DNA of 64,000 nt from a beta proteobacterium L13. GTDB taxonomy: Bacteria; Pseudomonadota; Gammaproteobacteria; Burkholderiales; Chromobacteriaceae. The stretch spans positions 1 to 64,000 of the forward strand of contig AMYZ01000021.1 of NCBI GenBank assembly GCA_000335715.1, read 5' to 3'. This document shows positions 10,328 through 21,627 of the stretch, one piece after another. Within the stretch, counting starts at the first letter, position 1. Each line of letters starts with the position of its first letter. The notes below the pieces were generated by a model. The model searched no databases. It saw only the letters and a list, made by a program, of their open reading frames with translations, and had not been told where the DNA came from. The position numbers and the translations under genes are program-made.

Positions 10328-10366
10328 AAGGTTGGCCGCAGGCTGCTGCTTGCGGCCAACCTTTTT
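10328..10366 (+). terminator. Terminator/attenuator built from an inverted decamer pair
   Basis: AAAGGTTGGCCGCA (10327-10340) and TGCGGCCAACCTTTTTT (10351-10367) pair perfectly around a 10-nt loop and end in a T run, giving a textbook intrinsic terminator. The T run ends 3 nt before the recR ribosome site (GGAG, 10371), so part of dnaX-ybaB transcription should stop here. Confidence 0.9.
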
Positions 10367-10379
10367 TACTGGAGCGCCC

Positions 10380-10979
10380 ATGAAGAACCCGCCCTCGCTC
10401 GACCAGCTGATCGCGGCGCTGAAAGTGCTGCCCGGCGTCGGCCCCAAATCCGCGCAGCGCATGGCTTTTCACCTGCTGCAAAAAGACCGTGGCGGTGCCG
10501 ACAAGCTGGCACGGGCGCTGGACCACGCGCTATTGAACCTGCGCCACTGCCAGCGTTGCCATACCTTCAGCGAAAGCCCGCTGTGCAATGTGTGCGCCGA
10601 CGCCGAGCGCCGGCAGGACCTGCTGTGCGTGGTGGAAATGCCCGCCGACCTGCTGATGCTGGAGCAGACGCGCTGCTACGACGGCCTGTACTTTGTGCTG
10701 ATGGGGCGCTTGTCGCCCATGGACGGTATCGGCCCCAAGGATATCGATCTGGAAAAGCTGATCGCCCGTGCCGTGGATGGCGTGGTGGAGGAGGTGATCA
10801 TTGCCACCAACTTTACCGCCGAGGGCGAGGTCACCGCGCACTTGATCAGCGAGATGCTGCAGGCACATGGCCTGCGTGTTAGCCGCATCGCGCGTGGCAT
10901 GCCGGTGGGCGGCGAGCTGGAAAACGTCGACCCGGGCACGCTGGCCCAGGCCATGTACGAGCGGCGTAGCGTGAGCTAG
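10380..10979 (+). CDS. recR: Recombination protein RecR
   Basis: A 199-aa mediator that with RecO and RecF loads RecA onto SSB-coated gaps. The N-terminal helix-hairpin-helix [20 protein letters not shown] is followed by a C4 zinc finger (Cys57, 60, 69, 72 in [16 protein letters not shown]) and the Toprim domain starting [17 protein letters not shown] with [11 protein letters not shown]. The start at 10380 has GGAG 5 nt upstream; the frame is open further upstream through the terminator but that is not coding. It is the last gene of the dnaX cluster and convergent with dapE. Confidence 0.97.
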   Translation: MKNPPSLDQLIAALKVLPGVGPKSAQRMAFHLLQKDRGGADKLARALDHALLNLRHCQRCHTFSESPLCNVCADAERRQDLLCVVEMPADLLMLEQTRCYDGLYFVLMGRLSPMDGIGPKDIDLEKLIARAVDGVVEEVIIATNFTAEGEVTAHLISEMLQAHGLRVSRIARGMPVGGELENVDPGTLAQAMYERRSVS

Positions 10980-11013
10980 GCGGCATGCCGGCGTTCACAC
11001 AGTAAAAAAGCCA

Positions 11014-11402
11014 GCCCTGCGGGGTAATGCCAGTCAGTTAAGAGAGTATGCCTGGCCGTCAAGTAAGAGGGCGTGGGTGCGGCACCCCATCCCGTTGGCG
11101 CGAGCCGGTCAAAATGGTGTGCCCCAGGTTTTAAGACGCCGATTTGTTTGAGCCCCGAGCCGTTAGCGAGGGGTGAGTTCGGCGGCGCCTGGGGCGTACC
11201 ATTTTGGACGGGGTTTCGAGCAGCCCCGGGTTGCGGGGGAATGAAAAGGGGGCGGCAATCCGCCCTCTTTCCCGTGTGCCGGGCGGAACCGGCACTTAAA
11301 CATCGTCCGCATCGCGGACACAAAAGCACGCCTGAACAAAGCAAACCCCTAGCCAAAAAAGACGCCAGTCAGCGTTAACTGACTGGCATTAGCCCTGCGG
11401 GG
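11014..11402. mobile_element. IS4-type MITE (367 bp) with 11-bp target duplication
   Basis: The 17-bp perfect terminal inverted repeats TAATGCCAGTCAGTTAA (11025-11041) and its complement (11375-11391) bound 367 bp. On both sides stands the same 11-mer GCCCTGCGGGG (11014-11024 and 11392-11402), a target duplication. The ends closely resemble those I recall for IS4 (TAATGCCGATCAGTTAA), whose family makes 10-13 bp duplications. No transposase ORF is inside. The interior has a long inverted repeat (AAAATGGT..GCCCCAGG at 11111-11128 with its partner at 11188-11206) around a smaller hairpin, and a subterminal copy of the end (GCCAGTCA, 11364-11371). Removing the element and one 11-mer restores the hairpin CCAGCCC-TGCG-GGGCTGG next to an A run, which is the dapE terminator. 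Confidence 0.85.
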
Positions 11403-11409
11403 CTGGTGA

Positions 11410-12884
<1,475 letters not shown>

Positions 12885-12892
12885 GGTGGGGG

Positions 12893-14014
12893 TCAGTGGT
12901 TCAGTGTAAAGCCGGAGAAAGTGGTGTTGTCGCCCTGTTTGCCGCCGGTATTGCTGTTGCTGTCGTGATTGACCAGCCAGAACAGGTTGGTGGGCGAGTC
13001 GGCATTCTGCAGGGCTTCGTCCAGTGAAATCAGCCCGTCCTTGTACAGGCGGAACAGCGATTGCTCGAACGTTTGCGAGCCATCGCTCATGCTGCTTTCG
13101 ATGGCTTCCTTGATCTTGTCGATGTCGCCGTTGCGGATCAGCTCCGACACGTGGGCGGTGTTGAACATGATCTCCATCGCTGGCCGGCGCTTGCCGTCCA
13201 TGGTTTGTACCAGCCGTTGCGATACCACCGCTTTCAGCGTGGCGGCCAGGTCCATCAGCAGGGCGGTGCGGTTTTCCAGCGGGAAGAAGCTGATGATGCG
13301 GTTCAGTGTGTGGTAGCTGTTATTGCCGTGCAGCGTAGAGATGCACAGGTGGCCGGACTGGGCGTAGTTGATGGCATAGGTCAGCGTTTCGGCGTCGCGT
13401 ATCTCGCCTATCATCAGCACGTCGGGCGCCTCGCGCATGGCGTTTTTCAGGGCATTTTCATAGCTGTGCGTATCCACCCCGATTTCGCGCTGGTTGATGA
13501 TGGAACGCTTGTGTTCGAAGATGAATTCCACTGGGTCTTCTACGGTGAGAATGTGCCCGGCCTGGCTCTGGTTGCGGTATTCCAGCATGGCAGCCACGGT
13601 GGAGCTTTTGCCGGAGCCGGTGGAGCCCACGATGAAAATCAGGCCGCGGCGCTGGCGGATCAGGTCTTTCAGCGAGTCGGGCAGGTTCAGGGTATCCAGG
13701 CTGGGGACGGTGGGGGTGATATAGCGGATCACCATGGCCACGTGCCCGCGCTGGCGGAAGATGTTGACGCGGTAATTGCCCAGGCCGTCGATCTGGCGGC
13801 CAAAGTTCATTTCCAGCTCTGCTTCGAAGCGGGTAATTTCGTCCTCGCTCATCAGGCTGTAGGCCAGGCGTTTGACGTTTTCTGCGCTCAATGCCTTGTC
13901 GTTCACAGGTACGGTTTGCCCGTCTATCTTGATTTGGGGAGGGGTGCCGCAGGAAAAAAACAGGTCACTGGCCTTTTTGTCGGCCATGAGTTTGAAAAAA
14001 GGCAGCATCAGCAT
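12893..14014 (-). CDS. pilU: Type IV pilus retraction ATPase PilU
   Basis: A 373-aa hexameric AAA-like motor of the PilT family. The N-terminal PAS-like domain includes KKASDLFFSCGTPPQIKIDG. Walker A is GSTGSGKS (130-137), followed by the Asp box ILTVEDPVEFIFEHK, the Walker B PDVLMIGEIRD and the His box GHLCISTLHGNN. The C-terminus is longer than PilT, as is usual for PilU. PilU assists PilT in pilus retraction, which drives twitching and DNA uptake. No pilT is adjacent: the upstream neighbour is fadD. There is no clear ribosome site before 14014; starts at 14008 or 13987 are possible. Confidence 0.93.
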   Translation of the reverse strand: MLMLPFFKLMADKKASDLFFSCGTPPQIKIDGQTVPVNDKALSAENVKRLAYSLMSEDEITRFEAELEMNFGRQIDGLGNYRVNIFRQRGHVAMVIRYITPTVPSLDTLNLPDSLKDLIRQRRGLIFIVGSTGSGKSSTVAAMLEYRNQSQAGHILTVEDPVEFIFEHKRSIINQREIGVDTHSYENALKNAMREAPDVLMIGEIRDAETLTYAINYAQSGHLCISTLHGNNSYHTLNRIISFFPLENRTALLMDLAATLKAVVSQRLVQTMDGKRRPAMEIMFNTAHVSELIRNGDIDKIKEAIESSMSDGSQTFEQSLFRLYKDGLISLDEALQNADSPTNLFWLVNHDSNSNTGGKQGDNTTFSGFTLNH

Positions 14015-14104
14015 GGTGTGCAGCGCGCTCTCGCAGAGGGTGTCATGGCGCTAGTCTAGCGTGAAATGCCGCCTTGTGGCGTACCGGCTGGCGTGCCGGC
14101 CAAG

Positions 14105-14114
14105 GTTGGCCGCA
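14105..14114 (+). repeat. Single decamer copy, pilU-fadD spacer
   Basis: GTTGGCCGCA preceded by AAG (the long form) between the pilU start and the fadD terminator. It has no partner within 200 nt. Confidence 0.7.
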
Positions 14115-14146
14115 GCGGGGTGGCGGTGCGGGTGGCAAGCAGGCGT

Positions 14147-14172
14147 AAAAAAACCCGCTTGCGCGGGTTGTT
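14147..14172 (-). terminator. Terminator of fadD
   Basis: AAAAAACCCGC-TTGC-GCGGGTTGTT: an 8-bp GC-rich stem with a T run on the minus strand, 12 nt after the fadD stop codon. Confidence 0.8.
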
Positions 14173-14183
14173 GGTGGTGACTG

Positions 14184-15857
14184 TCAGTGTTTGACTTCGG
14201 CATCGCGCAGGGCGCGGCGCAGAATCTTGCCCACGTTGGTCTTGGGCAACTCCTGGCGGAACTCGACCGACTTGGGCACCTTGTAGCCGGTCAGGTTGGT
14301 GCGGCAGTGGCTCAGTACGTCGGCCTCGGTCAGTGCCGGGTCTTTCTTCACCACGAATACCTTCACCACCTCGCCGGATTTCTCGTCCGGAATGCCGATG
14401 CAAGCCACTTCCAGTACGCCCGGGTGCAGCGCCACCACGTCTTCGATCTCGTTCGGGTACACGTTGAAGCCCGATACCAGAATCATGTCTTTCTTGCGGT
14501 CTACCAGTTTGACGTAGCCTTCCGGGGTGACCATGGCCATGTCGCCGGTGGCCAGGAAGCCCTGGCTGTCGATGACCTTGGCGGTTTCTTCCGGCCGCTG
14601 CCAGTAGCCTTTCATTACTTGCGGGCCTCGGATGCACAGCTCGCCGGATTCGCCCTGGGCTACTTCACGGCCTTCATTGTCGCGGATCTGGATTTCGGTG
14701 GACGGAATGGGTACGCCAATGGTGCCGTTGTACGCTTTCAGGTCCAGCGGGTTGATGCAGGCGGCCGGGCTGGTTTCGGTCAGGCCGTAAGCTTCGATCA
14801 GCGGGGTGCCGGTGATGTCTTTCCACTTGTCGGCCACTGCCTTTTGCACCGCCATGCCACCACCCAGCGCCAGGCGCCAAGTGGAGAAATCCACGGTCTT
14901 GAAGTCCGGGTTGTTCAGCAGGGCGTTAAACAGCGTATTGACACCGGTAATGGCGGTAACCTTATATTTTTTCAGCTCTTTTACAAAGCCAGGAATGTCG
15001 CGCGGGTTGGTAATGAGGATGCTCATCGCACCCAGCTCGGTAAATACCATCAGGTTCGCGGTGAGCGAGAAGATATGGTACAGCGGCAGCGCGGTAACGA
15101 TGATTTCCTGGCCTTCGCGCACGGAGTGTTTCACCCACTCGCCAGCTTGCAGCATGTTGGCGATGATGTTGGCGTTGGTCAGCATGGCGCCTTTGGAAAC
15201 GCCGGTGGTGCCACCGGTGTACTGCAGGAAGGCGATGTCGTCATGGCTGATATCTACCTTGCGCATCGGCTGGCGCGCACCTGTCGCCAAGGCATCGTTG
15301 AAGCCGGTGTGGCGCGCAATGTGCCATGGCGGCACCATTTTCTTGACCTTGCGTACCACGAAATTGACGATCAGGCGTTTGGGGAAGCCCAGCATGTCGC
15401 CAATGCTGGCAATCACCACATTCTTGACCGGCGTGCGCGGCAGAACCTGCTCCAGCACGTTGGCAAAATTTTCCAGGATAACAATGGTTTCGGCGCCGGA
15501 ATCCTTCAGCTGGTGTTCCAGTTCGCGCGGGGTGTACAGCGGGTTGACGTTAACCACGGTGCAGCCGGCGCGCAGCGTGCCGAACACGGCGATCGGATAC
15601 TGCAGCAGGTTGGGCATCATGATGGCCACGCGGCTGCCTTTGGCCAGGCCCAGCGTGTTTTGCAGGTAGGAGGCAAAGTTGGCCGACAGCTGATCCAGCT
15701 CGCCGTAGCTCAGGATTTTGTCCATGCAGGCCAGCGCCGGACGGTCGCGGAATTTGGCGGCGCTGCGCTCGAAAACCTCGGACACCGACTTGAATTCGTT
15801 GATGTCGATCTCGGCGGCAACACCTGCCTGGTAATTCTTCAGCCAGATTTTTTCCAT
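14184..15857 (-). CDS. fadD: Long-chain fatty acid-CoA ligase FadD
   Basis: A 557-aa ATP-dependent acyl-CoA synthetase that activates long-chain fatty acids for beta-oxidation at the inner membrane face. The AMP-binding P-loop is YTGGTTGVSKG (about residues 208-218). Further motifs are EAYGLTETSP, the linker TGDMAMVTPEGYVKLVDRKKDMI and the C-terminal Lys region PKTNVGKILRRALR. The start at 15857 (MEKIWLKNYQ) resembles E. coli FadD and has GGAG upstream; ATG at 15875 has no ribosome site. The gene is monocistronic and divergent from the rimP operon. Confidence 0.95.
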   Translation of the reverse strand: MEKIWLKNYQAGVAAEIDINEFKSVSEVFERSAAKFRDRPALACMDKILSYGELDQLSANFASYLQNTLGLAKGSRVAIMMPNLLQYPIAVFGTLRAGCTVVNVNPLYTPRELEHQLKDSGAETIVILENFANVLEQVLPRTPVKNVVIASIGDMLGFPKRLIVNFVVRKVKKMVPPWHIARHTGFNDALATGARQPMRKVDISHDDIAFLQYTGGTTGVSKGAMLTNANIIANMLQAGEWVKHSVREGQEIIVTALPLYHIFSLTANLMVFTELGAMSILITNPRDIPGFVKELKKYKVTAITGVNTLFNALLNNPDFKTVDFSTWRLALGGGMAVQKAVADKWKDITGTPLIEAYGLTETSPAACINPLDLKAYNGTIGVPIPSTEIQIRDNEGREVAQGESGELCIRGPQVMKGYWQRPEETAKVIDSQGFLATGDMAMVTPEGYVKLVDRKKDMILVSGFNVYPNEIEDVVALHPGVLEVACIGIPDEKSGEVVKVFVVKKDPALTEADVLSHCRTNLTGYKVPKSVEFRQELPKTNVGKILRRALRDAEVKH

Positions 15858-16070
15858 GGCGTTCGTCTTCTCCATCGTGTTGGTTCATGGCCCCCAATTT
15901 ATTGTTGTCGGGTGGCGCTGGGGATCTGCTTGCTGCAGATTCAATATAGATTGTCTTGGCAAACGTTTGTTTCGTAGCCCGTGACAACTCTACCGTATGT
16001 CTCATCTGGTGCAAAGCATGTGCTTGGTTTGCGGCCTTAGACCTCAGTTTTCTTTTGTCGCAGAGTGGTT

Positions 16071-16119
16071 TATAATCGCGGCATTTTAGGGATGGGCGGT
16101 TCTTCGCCCATTTTTCTTT
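16071..16119 (+). promoter_or_regulatory. -10 box and leader hairpin of the rimP-nusA-infB operon
   Basis: A perfect TATAAT (16071-16076) lies in the fadD-rimP spacer, although the -35 match is weak. About 15 nt downstream the stem ATGGGCG-GTTCTT-CGCCCAT (16092-16111) is followed by TTTTTCTTTT. The hairpin plus T run, starting almost at the transcription start, looks like an attenuator or terminator read through before rimP. Confidence 0.55.
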
Positions 16120-16136
16120 TCTGGAATTGGATGCCC

Positions 16137-16565
16137 ATGGATGTACGTTTGCTGCTCGAGAACACGCTGCCCGGTTTGGGGTATGAGCTTGTAGATTTTG
16201 AAATGACCCCCGGGGGTGGTTTCCGCGTGTTTATGGATAAACCGGGCGGCATTACCGTAGAAGATTGCGTTAGCGTGAGTAATCACCTGACGCGTCTGTT
16301 CATGGTCGAAAATGTTGACTACGAGCGTCTGGAAGTTTCCTCGCCCGGCCTGGACCGTCCGCTGAAGAAAGAAGCGGACTATGTGCGCTTCACCGGTAGC
16401 CTTGCCAAGATCCGTACCCGCCTGCCTGTCGAACAGCAGAAGCGGTTTCAGGGTCGTATCGCAGGTATTACCGACGGCGTTGTCAGCCTGGTCGTGGAAG
16501 ATGGTCGCACCGTGGCCATTCCCCTGGCGAATATCGATAAAGCCCGGCTGGAGCCGGAGTTTTAA
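16137..16565 (+). CDS. rimP: Ribosome maturation factor RimP
   Basis: A 142-aa factor for late 30S maturation. It starts [23 protein letters not shown] and contains [25 protein letters not shown] and [24 protein letters not shown], the conserved RimP core, then an SH3-like C-terminal domain ([18 protein letters not shown]). ATG at 16131 is an equally possible start because GGA lies 5 nt before it. It is the first gene of the rimP-nusA-infB operon. Confidence 0.95.
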   Translation: MDVRLLLENTLPGLGYELVDFEMTPGGGFRVFMDKPGGITVEDCVSVSNHLTRLFMVENVDYERLEVSSPGLDRPLKKEADYVRFTGSLAKIRTRLPVEQQKRFQGRIAGITDGVVSLVVEDGRTVAIPLANIDKARLEPEF

Positions 16566-16613
16566 TTCGCAGGACGTTGGCCGCGAACAAGAATACGGAA
16601 TTTGGAGGATTGC

Positions 16614-18089
16614 ATGAGTCGCGAGATTTTGCTGTTGGTTGATGCTCTGGCAAGCGAGAAAAACGTTAGCCGCGAGGTGGTTTTTTCCGCGCTGGAGCTG
16701 GCACTGGCTTCTGCCACCAAAAAGAAGTTTAACGAAGACGAGCTGGATGTCCGTGTAGAGATCGACCGTCACAATGGCCAGTACCAGACTTTCCGCCGCT
16801 GGACCGTGGTGGATGCCGAAGCGCTGGAATACGAAGACCGCGAACTGAGCCTGGAAGAAGCCCGCGAGCGTGACCCGCGCGCCGAGCTGGGTGGTGTGAT
16901 CGAAGAGTCGATGGAAGCGGTAGAATTCGGCCGTATTGGTGCCCAGGCTGCCAAGCAGGTCATCCTGCAGAAAATCCGTGATGCGGAGCGCGAACAGGTG
17001 CTGAACGAATTCCTGCAGCGTCGTGAAAGCCTGGTAACCGGTACCATCAAACGCATCGAGCGTGGCAATGCCATCGTTGAGTGCGGCAAGCTGGAAGCCG
17101 TGCTGCCGCGCGACCAGATGATTCCGAAGGAAAACCTGCGCGTGGGCGACCGCGTGAAGGCTTACCTGATGCGCATCGACCGTCTGGGTCGTGGCCCGCA
17201 GCTGGTACTGTCGCGTACTTCGCGCGAGTTCCTGGTCAAGCTGTTCGAGCTGGAAGTGCCGGAAATCGAAGAAGGCATGCTGGAAATCAAGGAAGCCGCC
17301 CGTGACCCGGGTATGCGCGCCAAGATGGCCGTCAAGTCCAACGACCCGCGCCTGGATCCGCAGGGTACCTGCATCGGCATGCGCGGCTCCCGTGTTCAGG
17401 CCGTAACCCAGGAACTGGCTGGCGAGCGTATCGATATCGTGCTGTGGGCACCGGAACCGGCACAGTTCGTGATCAACGCGCTGTCCCCGGCAGAAGTAAA
17501 CCGCATCATGGTGGATGAAGACAGCCACACCATGGACGTGGTGGTAGAGGAAGAGCAGCTGGCACTGGCGATTGGTCGTGGCGGCCAGAACGTGAAGCTC
17601 GCTGCCGAGCTGACCGGCTGGAACCTGAACATCCTGACCGTGACTGAAGCGGAAGAAAAACACCTGGAAGAAGATGCCAAGCTGCGCGAGCACTTCATCC
17701 GTCATCTGGGTGTGGATGAAGAAATGGCTGCCCTGCTGGTGCAGGAAGGCTTTGCAACACTGGAAGAAGTGGCCTATGTGCCAATTTCCGAAATGCTGGA
17801 AATCGATGGCTTTGATGATGCGCTGGTAAACGAGCTGCGTAGCCGTGCGCGTGACGCCATCCTGACCCTGGCAATTGCTTCGGAAGAAAAAGTGGAAGAA
17901 GTGGCCGACGAGCTCAAGGATCTGGAAGGACTGGATGCCGAGCTGGTACGCAAACTGGCCGAAAACGGCGTGACCACCCGTGACGACCTGGCCGATCTCG
18001 CCGTTGACGATCTGGTCGACATGACAGGCATGGATGCCGATGCGGCGCGCGCGCTCATCATGAAAGCCCGCGAACACTGGTTCAACTGA
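16614..18089 (+). CDS. nusA: Transcription elongation/termination factor NusA
   Basis: A 491-aa RNA polymerase-binding factor for pausing, termination and antitermination. The N-terminal domain [37 protein letters not shown] is followed by an S1 domain ([29 protein letters not shown]), KH1 ([21 protein letters not shown]), KH2 ([22 protein letters not shown]) and two acidic helix-hairpin-helix repeats typical of the proteobacterial form. GGAGG lies 5 nt before the start at 16614. infB follows after 47 nt. Confidence 0.98.
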   Translation: MSREILLLVDALASEKNVSREVVFSALELALASATKKKFNEDELDVRVEIDRHNGQYQTFRRWTVVDAEALEYEDRELSLEEARERDPRAELGGVIEESMEAVEFGRIGAQAAKQVILQKIRDAEREQVLNEFLQRRESLVTGTIKRIERGNAIVECGKLEAVLPRDQMIPKENLRVGDRVKAYLMRIDRLGRGPQLVLSRTSREFLVKLFELEVPEIEEGMLEIKEAARDPGMRAKMAVKSNDPRLDPQGTCIGMRGSRVQAVTQELAGERIDIVLWAPEPAQFVINALSPAEVNRIMVDEDSHTMDVVVEEEQLALAIGRGGQNVKLAAELTGWNLNILTVTEAEEKHLEEDAKLREHFIRHLGVDEEMAALLVQEGFATLEEVAYVPISEMLEIDGFDDALVNELRSRARDAILTLAIASEEKVEEVADELKDLEGLDAELVRKLAENGVTTRDDLADLAVDDLVDMTGMDADAARALIMKAREHWFN

Positions 18090-18136
18090 GCCAGCCCTGC
18101 AAACGGATCGATTGCTAGAAGGAATTAGGAATACGC

Positions 18137-21055
18137 ATGGTTTTAACGAATGTAAAGCAGTTTGCGAGTGAGCTGAACTTGTCCCCGGAACGTCTTCTGG
18201 AACAGTTGAAAAACGCAGGTGTAGGCAAGCGTGGTTTTGATGACACGCTGACCGAGCAGGATAAAAAGCAGTTGCTGGACTTTCTGAAAACGTCGCATGG
18301 CGCACGTGATGAAGGCAAGGTAACCCTGACCCGTAAGCAAACCAGCGAAATCCACACTGCCGCAGGCAGCACTGTCAAAGTGGAAACTCGCAAAAAGCGC
18401 ACTTTTGTCCGCCCGGAAGACCAGCCTGCTGCAGCACCTGCTGTTGAAGCCCCCAAGGCTGCCGAGCCGGTAGTCGAGGCTGCGCCTCAGGTTGTGGCTG
18501 CGCCGGTAGTGGAAGCTGCCAAGCCGGCCGCTGCGCCAGTGGCTGCCAAGCCTGCCGAGCCGAAAGCCGCAGAAAAGAAAGTGGAAGAGAAAAAAGCCGA
18601 AGCCAAGCCTGCTGCTGAAGCTGCTGCGCCGGTTGCCCCGGTGAAGCAGCCTACGCTGACTCGCCCGGCGCCAACTTCCATTCTGAGCCAGGAAGAAATG
18701 GATGCCCGCGCCGCTGAAGAGCGTCGTCAGGCAGAATTCCGTGCGCGCCAACAAGCGTTGTTGCGTGAAAAGCAAGAGCGTGAAGCGCGCCGCCTGGCTG
18801 CCAAGGCCGAAGCTGCTGCTCCGGCCAAGCCGGTAGTGGAAGTGAAGCCAGAGCCTAAGGCAGAAGAGCTGCCACGTTCGGCCAAGCCTACCCAGCCGCG
18901 CATGCAGCCGGCTGCTGCCGGCCAGCGTACCGATGCACCGCGTGGCGACCGCCCGGCAGGTCAGGGTCAGCGCCCTGCAGGCCAAGGTCAGCGCCCGGGT
19001 CAGGGTGGTCAGCAGCGTCCGGCTGGTCAGGGTGCACGCCCTGCAGCAGGTGGTGCGGCCCCGGCTCGTGGCCCGGCTGCAGCGACGACTGCACCGGCTC
19101 CTGCTGGTGATGCGCGCCCAGGCGACAAGCGTGGCCCGGCTAAAAAAGGCGGCAACAAGGACTGGAACGACGGTAAAAAAGGCAAGGGCCTGAAAACCCG
19201 TGGTGGCGATACCAGCAACGACTGGAAATCGCGCAAGTCCGGTGGCAAGCACAAGAACAGCAATAACCAGCATGCATTCCAGGCACCAACTGAGCCTATC
19301 GTGCACGAAGTGCTGGTGCCGGAAACCATCACCGTTGGCGACCTGGCTCACCGTATGGCAGTTAAGGCTGCCGAGGTGATCAAGGTGCTGATGAAGATGG
19401 GCATGATGGTGACTATCAACCAGGTGCTGGATCAGGAAACCGCGCTGATCATTGTGGAAGAAATGGGCCACGTAGGTAAAGCTGCCCAGGCAGATGATCC
19501 GGAAGCCTACCTGGCAGATGGTGAAACCATCGAAGTGGCCGAGCAGATTTCCCGTCCGCCGGTGGTAACCGTAATGGGTCACGTTGACCACGGTAAAACC
19601 TCGCTGCTGGATTACATCCGTCGCGCCAAGGTGGCGGCTGGCGAAGCCGGTGGCATTACCCAGCACATCGGTGCCTACCACGTAGAAACCGACCGCGGCA
19701 TGATTACCTTCCTGGATACCCCGGGTCACGAAGCGTTTACCGCCATGCGTGCCCGTGGTGCCAAGGCGACCGATATCGTGGTGCTGGTCGTGGCTGCCGA
19801 CGACGGCGTAATGCCGCAAACCATCGAAGCGATTCACCACGCCAAAGCGGCCGGTGTGCCTATCGTGGTTGCTGTGAACAAGATCGATAAGCAAGGCGCC
19901 AACGCCGAGCGTATCCGCCAGGAACTGGTTGCCCACGAAGTGGTGCCGGAAGACTGGGGTGGCGACACCCAGTTCATCGAAGTGTCGGCCAAAATGGGCC
20001 TGAACATCGATGCGCTGCTGGAAGCCATCCTGCTGCAAGCCGAAGTACTGGAGCTGACTGCTGCGGTAGATGCACCTGCCAAGGGCATTATCGTGGAAGC
20101 GCGTCTGGACAAAGGCCGTGGCCCGGTAGCGACCCTGCTGGTACAGTCCGGTACCCTGAAGAAGGGCGACATCGTGCTGGCTGGTACCGCCTTTGGCCGC
20201 GTGCGTGCCATGGTGGACGAAAACGGCAAGCCGATCGACGAAGCCGGCCCGGCTATCCCGGTAGAAATCCTGGGTCTGTCCGACGTGCCGTCTGCCGGTG
20301 AAGACGCCATGGTACTGGCCGACGAGAAAAAGGCGCGTGAAATCGCCCTGTTCCGTGCCGGCAAGTTCCGTGATGTGCGCCTGGCCAAGCAGCAAGCTGC
20401 CAAGCTGGAAAACATGTTCGCCCAGATGTCCGAAGGCGAAGTGCAGAACCTGCCTATCATTATCAAGGCAGACGTACAGGGTTCGTACGAAGCACTGGCC
20501 GGCAGCCTGCAAAAGCTGTCTACCGAAGAAGTGCGCGTCAACATCCTGCACTCCGGTGTGGGTGGCATTTCCGAGTCCGACATCAACCTGGCGATCGCGT
20601 CCAAAGCCATCGTGGTGGGCTTCAACGCCCGTGCCGATGCTGCCGCACGCAAGCTGGCGGAGAGCGAAGGCGTGGAAATCCGTTACTACAACATCATTTA
20701 CGATGTAGTGGACGACGTGAAAGCCGCCATGTCCGGCATGCTGGCGCCAGAGCGTAAAGAGCAGATCATTGGTACCGTGGAAATCCGTCAGGTGATCTCC
20801 GTGTCCAAGGTCGGCAATATCGCAGGTTGCATGGTGACCGATGGCATCATCAAGCGTGCTGCCAGCATCCGTCTGATCCGTCACAACGTGGTGGTTCATA
20901 CCGGCGAGCTGGACTCCCTGAAGCGCTTCAAGGACGACGTGAAAGAAGTGAAGCAAGGCTACGAGTGTGGCCTGATGCTGAAGAACTTCAACGATATCCA
21001 GGAAGGCGACCAGCTGGAAGTGTTCGAGATCGTGGAAGTCGCACGTTCTCTGTAA
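18137..21055 (+). CDS. infB: Translation initiation factor IF-2
   Basis: A 972-aa GTPase that places fMet-tRNA on the 30S subunit. The N-terminal IF2-N subdomain ([24 protein letters not shown]) is followed by a long low-complexity region (residues about 90-390) rich in Ala, Pro, Lys and then Gly/Gln/Arg, with PAGQGQR repeats. A second IF2-N domain sits near 390-440. The G domain begins with G1 GHVDHGKT (481-488), then DTPGHEAF and NKID, and the C-terminal fMet-tRNA binding domains follow. The length is at the upper end for IF-2 because of the linker. A hairpin terminator follows at 21069. Confidence 0.98.
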   Translation: MVLTNVKQFASELNLSPERLLEQLKNAGVGKRGFDDTLTEQDKKQLLDFLKTSHGARDEGKVTLTRKQTSEIHTAAGSTVKVETRKKRTFVRPEDQPAAAPAVEAPKAAEPVVEAAPQVVAAPVVEAAKPAAAPVAAKPAEPKAAEKKVEEKKAEAKPAAEAAAPVAPVKQPTLTRPAPTSILSQEEMDARAAEERRQAEFRARQQALLREKQEREARRLAAKAEAAAPAKPVVEVKPEPKAEELPRSAKPTQPRMQPAAAGQRTDAPRGDRPAGQGQRPAGQGQRPGQGGQQRPAGQGARPAAGGAAPARGPAAATTAPAPAGDARPGDKRGPAKKGGNKDWNDGKKGKGLKTRGGDTSNDWKSRKSGGKHKNSNNQHAFQAPTEPIVHEVLVPETITVGDLAHRMAVKAAEVIKVLMKMGMMVTINQVLDQETALIIVEEMGHVGKAAQADDPEAYLADGETIEVAEQISRPPVVTVMGHVDHGKTSLLDYIRRAKVAAGEAGGITQHIGAYHVETDRGMITFLDTPGHEAFTAMRARGAKATDIVVLVVAADDGVMPQTIEAIHHAKAAGVPIVVAVNKIDKQGANAERIRQELVAHEVVPEDWGGDTQFIEVSAKMGLNIDALLEAILLQAEVLELTAAVDAPAKGIIVEARLDKGRGPVATLLVQSGTLKKGDIVLAGTAFGRVRAMVDENGKPIDEAGPAIPVEILGLSDVPSAGEDAMVLADEKKAREIALFRAGKFRDVRLAKQQAAKLENMFAQMSEGEVQNLPIIIKADVQGSYEALAGSLQKLSTEEVRVNILHSGVGGISESDINLAIASKAIVVGFNARADAAARKLAESEGVEIRYYNIIYDVVDDVKAAMSGMLAPERKEQIIGTVEIRQVISVSKVGNIAGCMVTDGIIKRAASIRLIRHNVVVHTGELDSLKRFKDDVKEVKQGYECGLMLKNFNDIQEGDQLEVFEIVEVARSL

Positions 21056-21068
21056 TGCAGTGATATAG

Positions 21069-21121
21069 AGGCGGGTGCCAGGTTGGCCGCATGGCCGGCG
21101 GGCACTCGCCTTTTCTTGTTT
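21069..21121 (+). terminator. Hairpin terminator between infB and rbfA with a decamer in its loop
   Basis: AGGCGGGTGCC (21069-21079) pairs, with one G-T and a one-base offset, with GGGCACTCGCC (21100-21110), followed by TTTTCTTGTTT. The loop contains a full decamer, GTTGGCCGCA (21082-21091). It is probably a partial terminator inside the operon. Confidence 0.65.
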
Positions 21122-21189
21122 AAGCCACAAAAACCCGCATAGGCAGGGCAGTGCGCCATGGCGGGTGGGGTGGCCAGGAGTATCAGATC

Positions 21190-21627
21190 ATGGCTAAAGC
21201 CAAAAAAGGTTTTTCCCGCTCGGACCGTATCGCCGAGCAGATCCAGCGCGAGCTGGCCGAGCTGATCCGCAAGGGCCTGAAAGACCCGCGTGTGGGTTGG
21301 GTCACCATTACAGCGGTAGACGTAACCCGTGACTACTCGCACGCCAAGGTGTTCTACACCGTGATGGACGAGAACAAGCGCGAGATCACCCAGGAAGCGC
21401 TGGAAAGCGCCGCCGGCTACCTGCGCAACGGCATTGGCCGCGTGCTGCAGATCTTTACTACGCCACAGCTGCACTTTGTGTACGACGACTCTATCGAGCG
21501 TGGCGTGTACATGAGCCGCCTGATTGACGAAGTGAACGGCAATGCCACCACCGTCGAGCACGACGATGCGGCCAACCTTGACGCAGAAGACGGCGACGAG
21601 GGCGAAGAGGGTAGCGATAAAGCATGA
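21190..21627 (+). CDS. rbfA: 30S ribosome-binding factor RbfA
   Basis: A 145-aa KH-like factor for 16S rRNA 5' end maturation and cold adaptation. Core motifs are SRSDRIAEQIQRELAELIRKGLKDPR, VDVTRDYSHAKVFYTV and the end of the fold FTTPQLHFVYDDSIERGVYMSRLI. The start at 21190 has AGGAG 9 nt upstream. The acidic tail is longer than usual and holds a decamer read as AAN (21567-21576). The stop codon overlaps the truB start as ATGA. Confidence 0.95.
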   Translation: MAKAKKGFSRSDRIAEQIQRELAELIRKGLKDPRVGWVTITAVDVTRDYSHAKVFYTVMDENKREITQEALESAAGYLRNGIGRVLQIFTTPQLHFVYDDSIERGVYMSRLIDEVNGNATTVEHDDAANLDAEDGDEGEEGSDKA

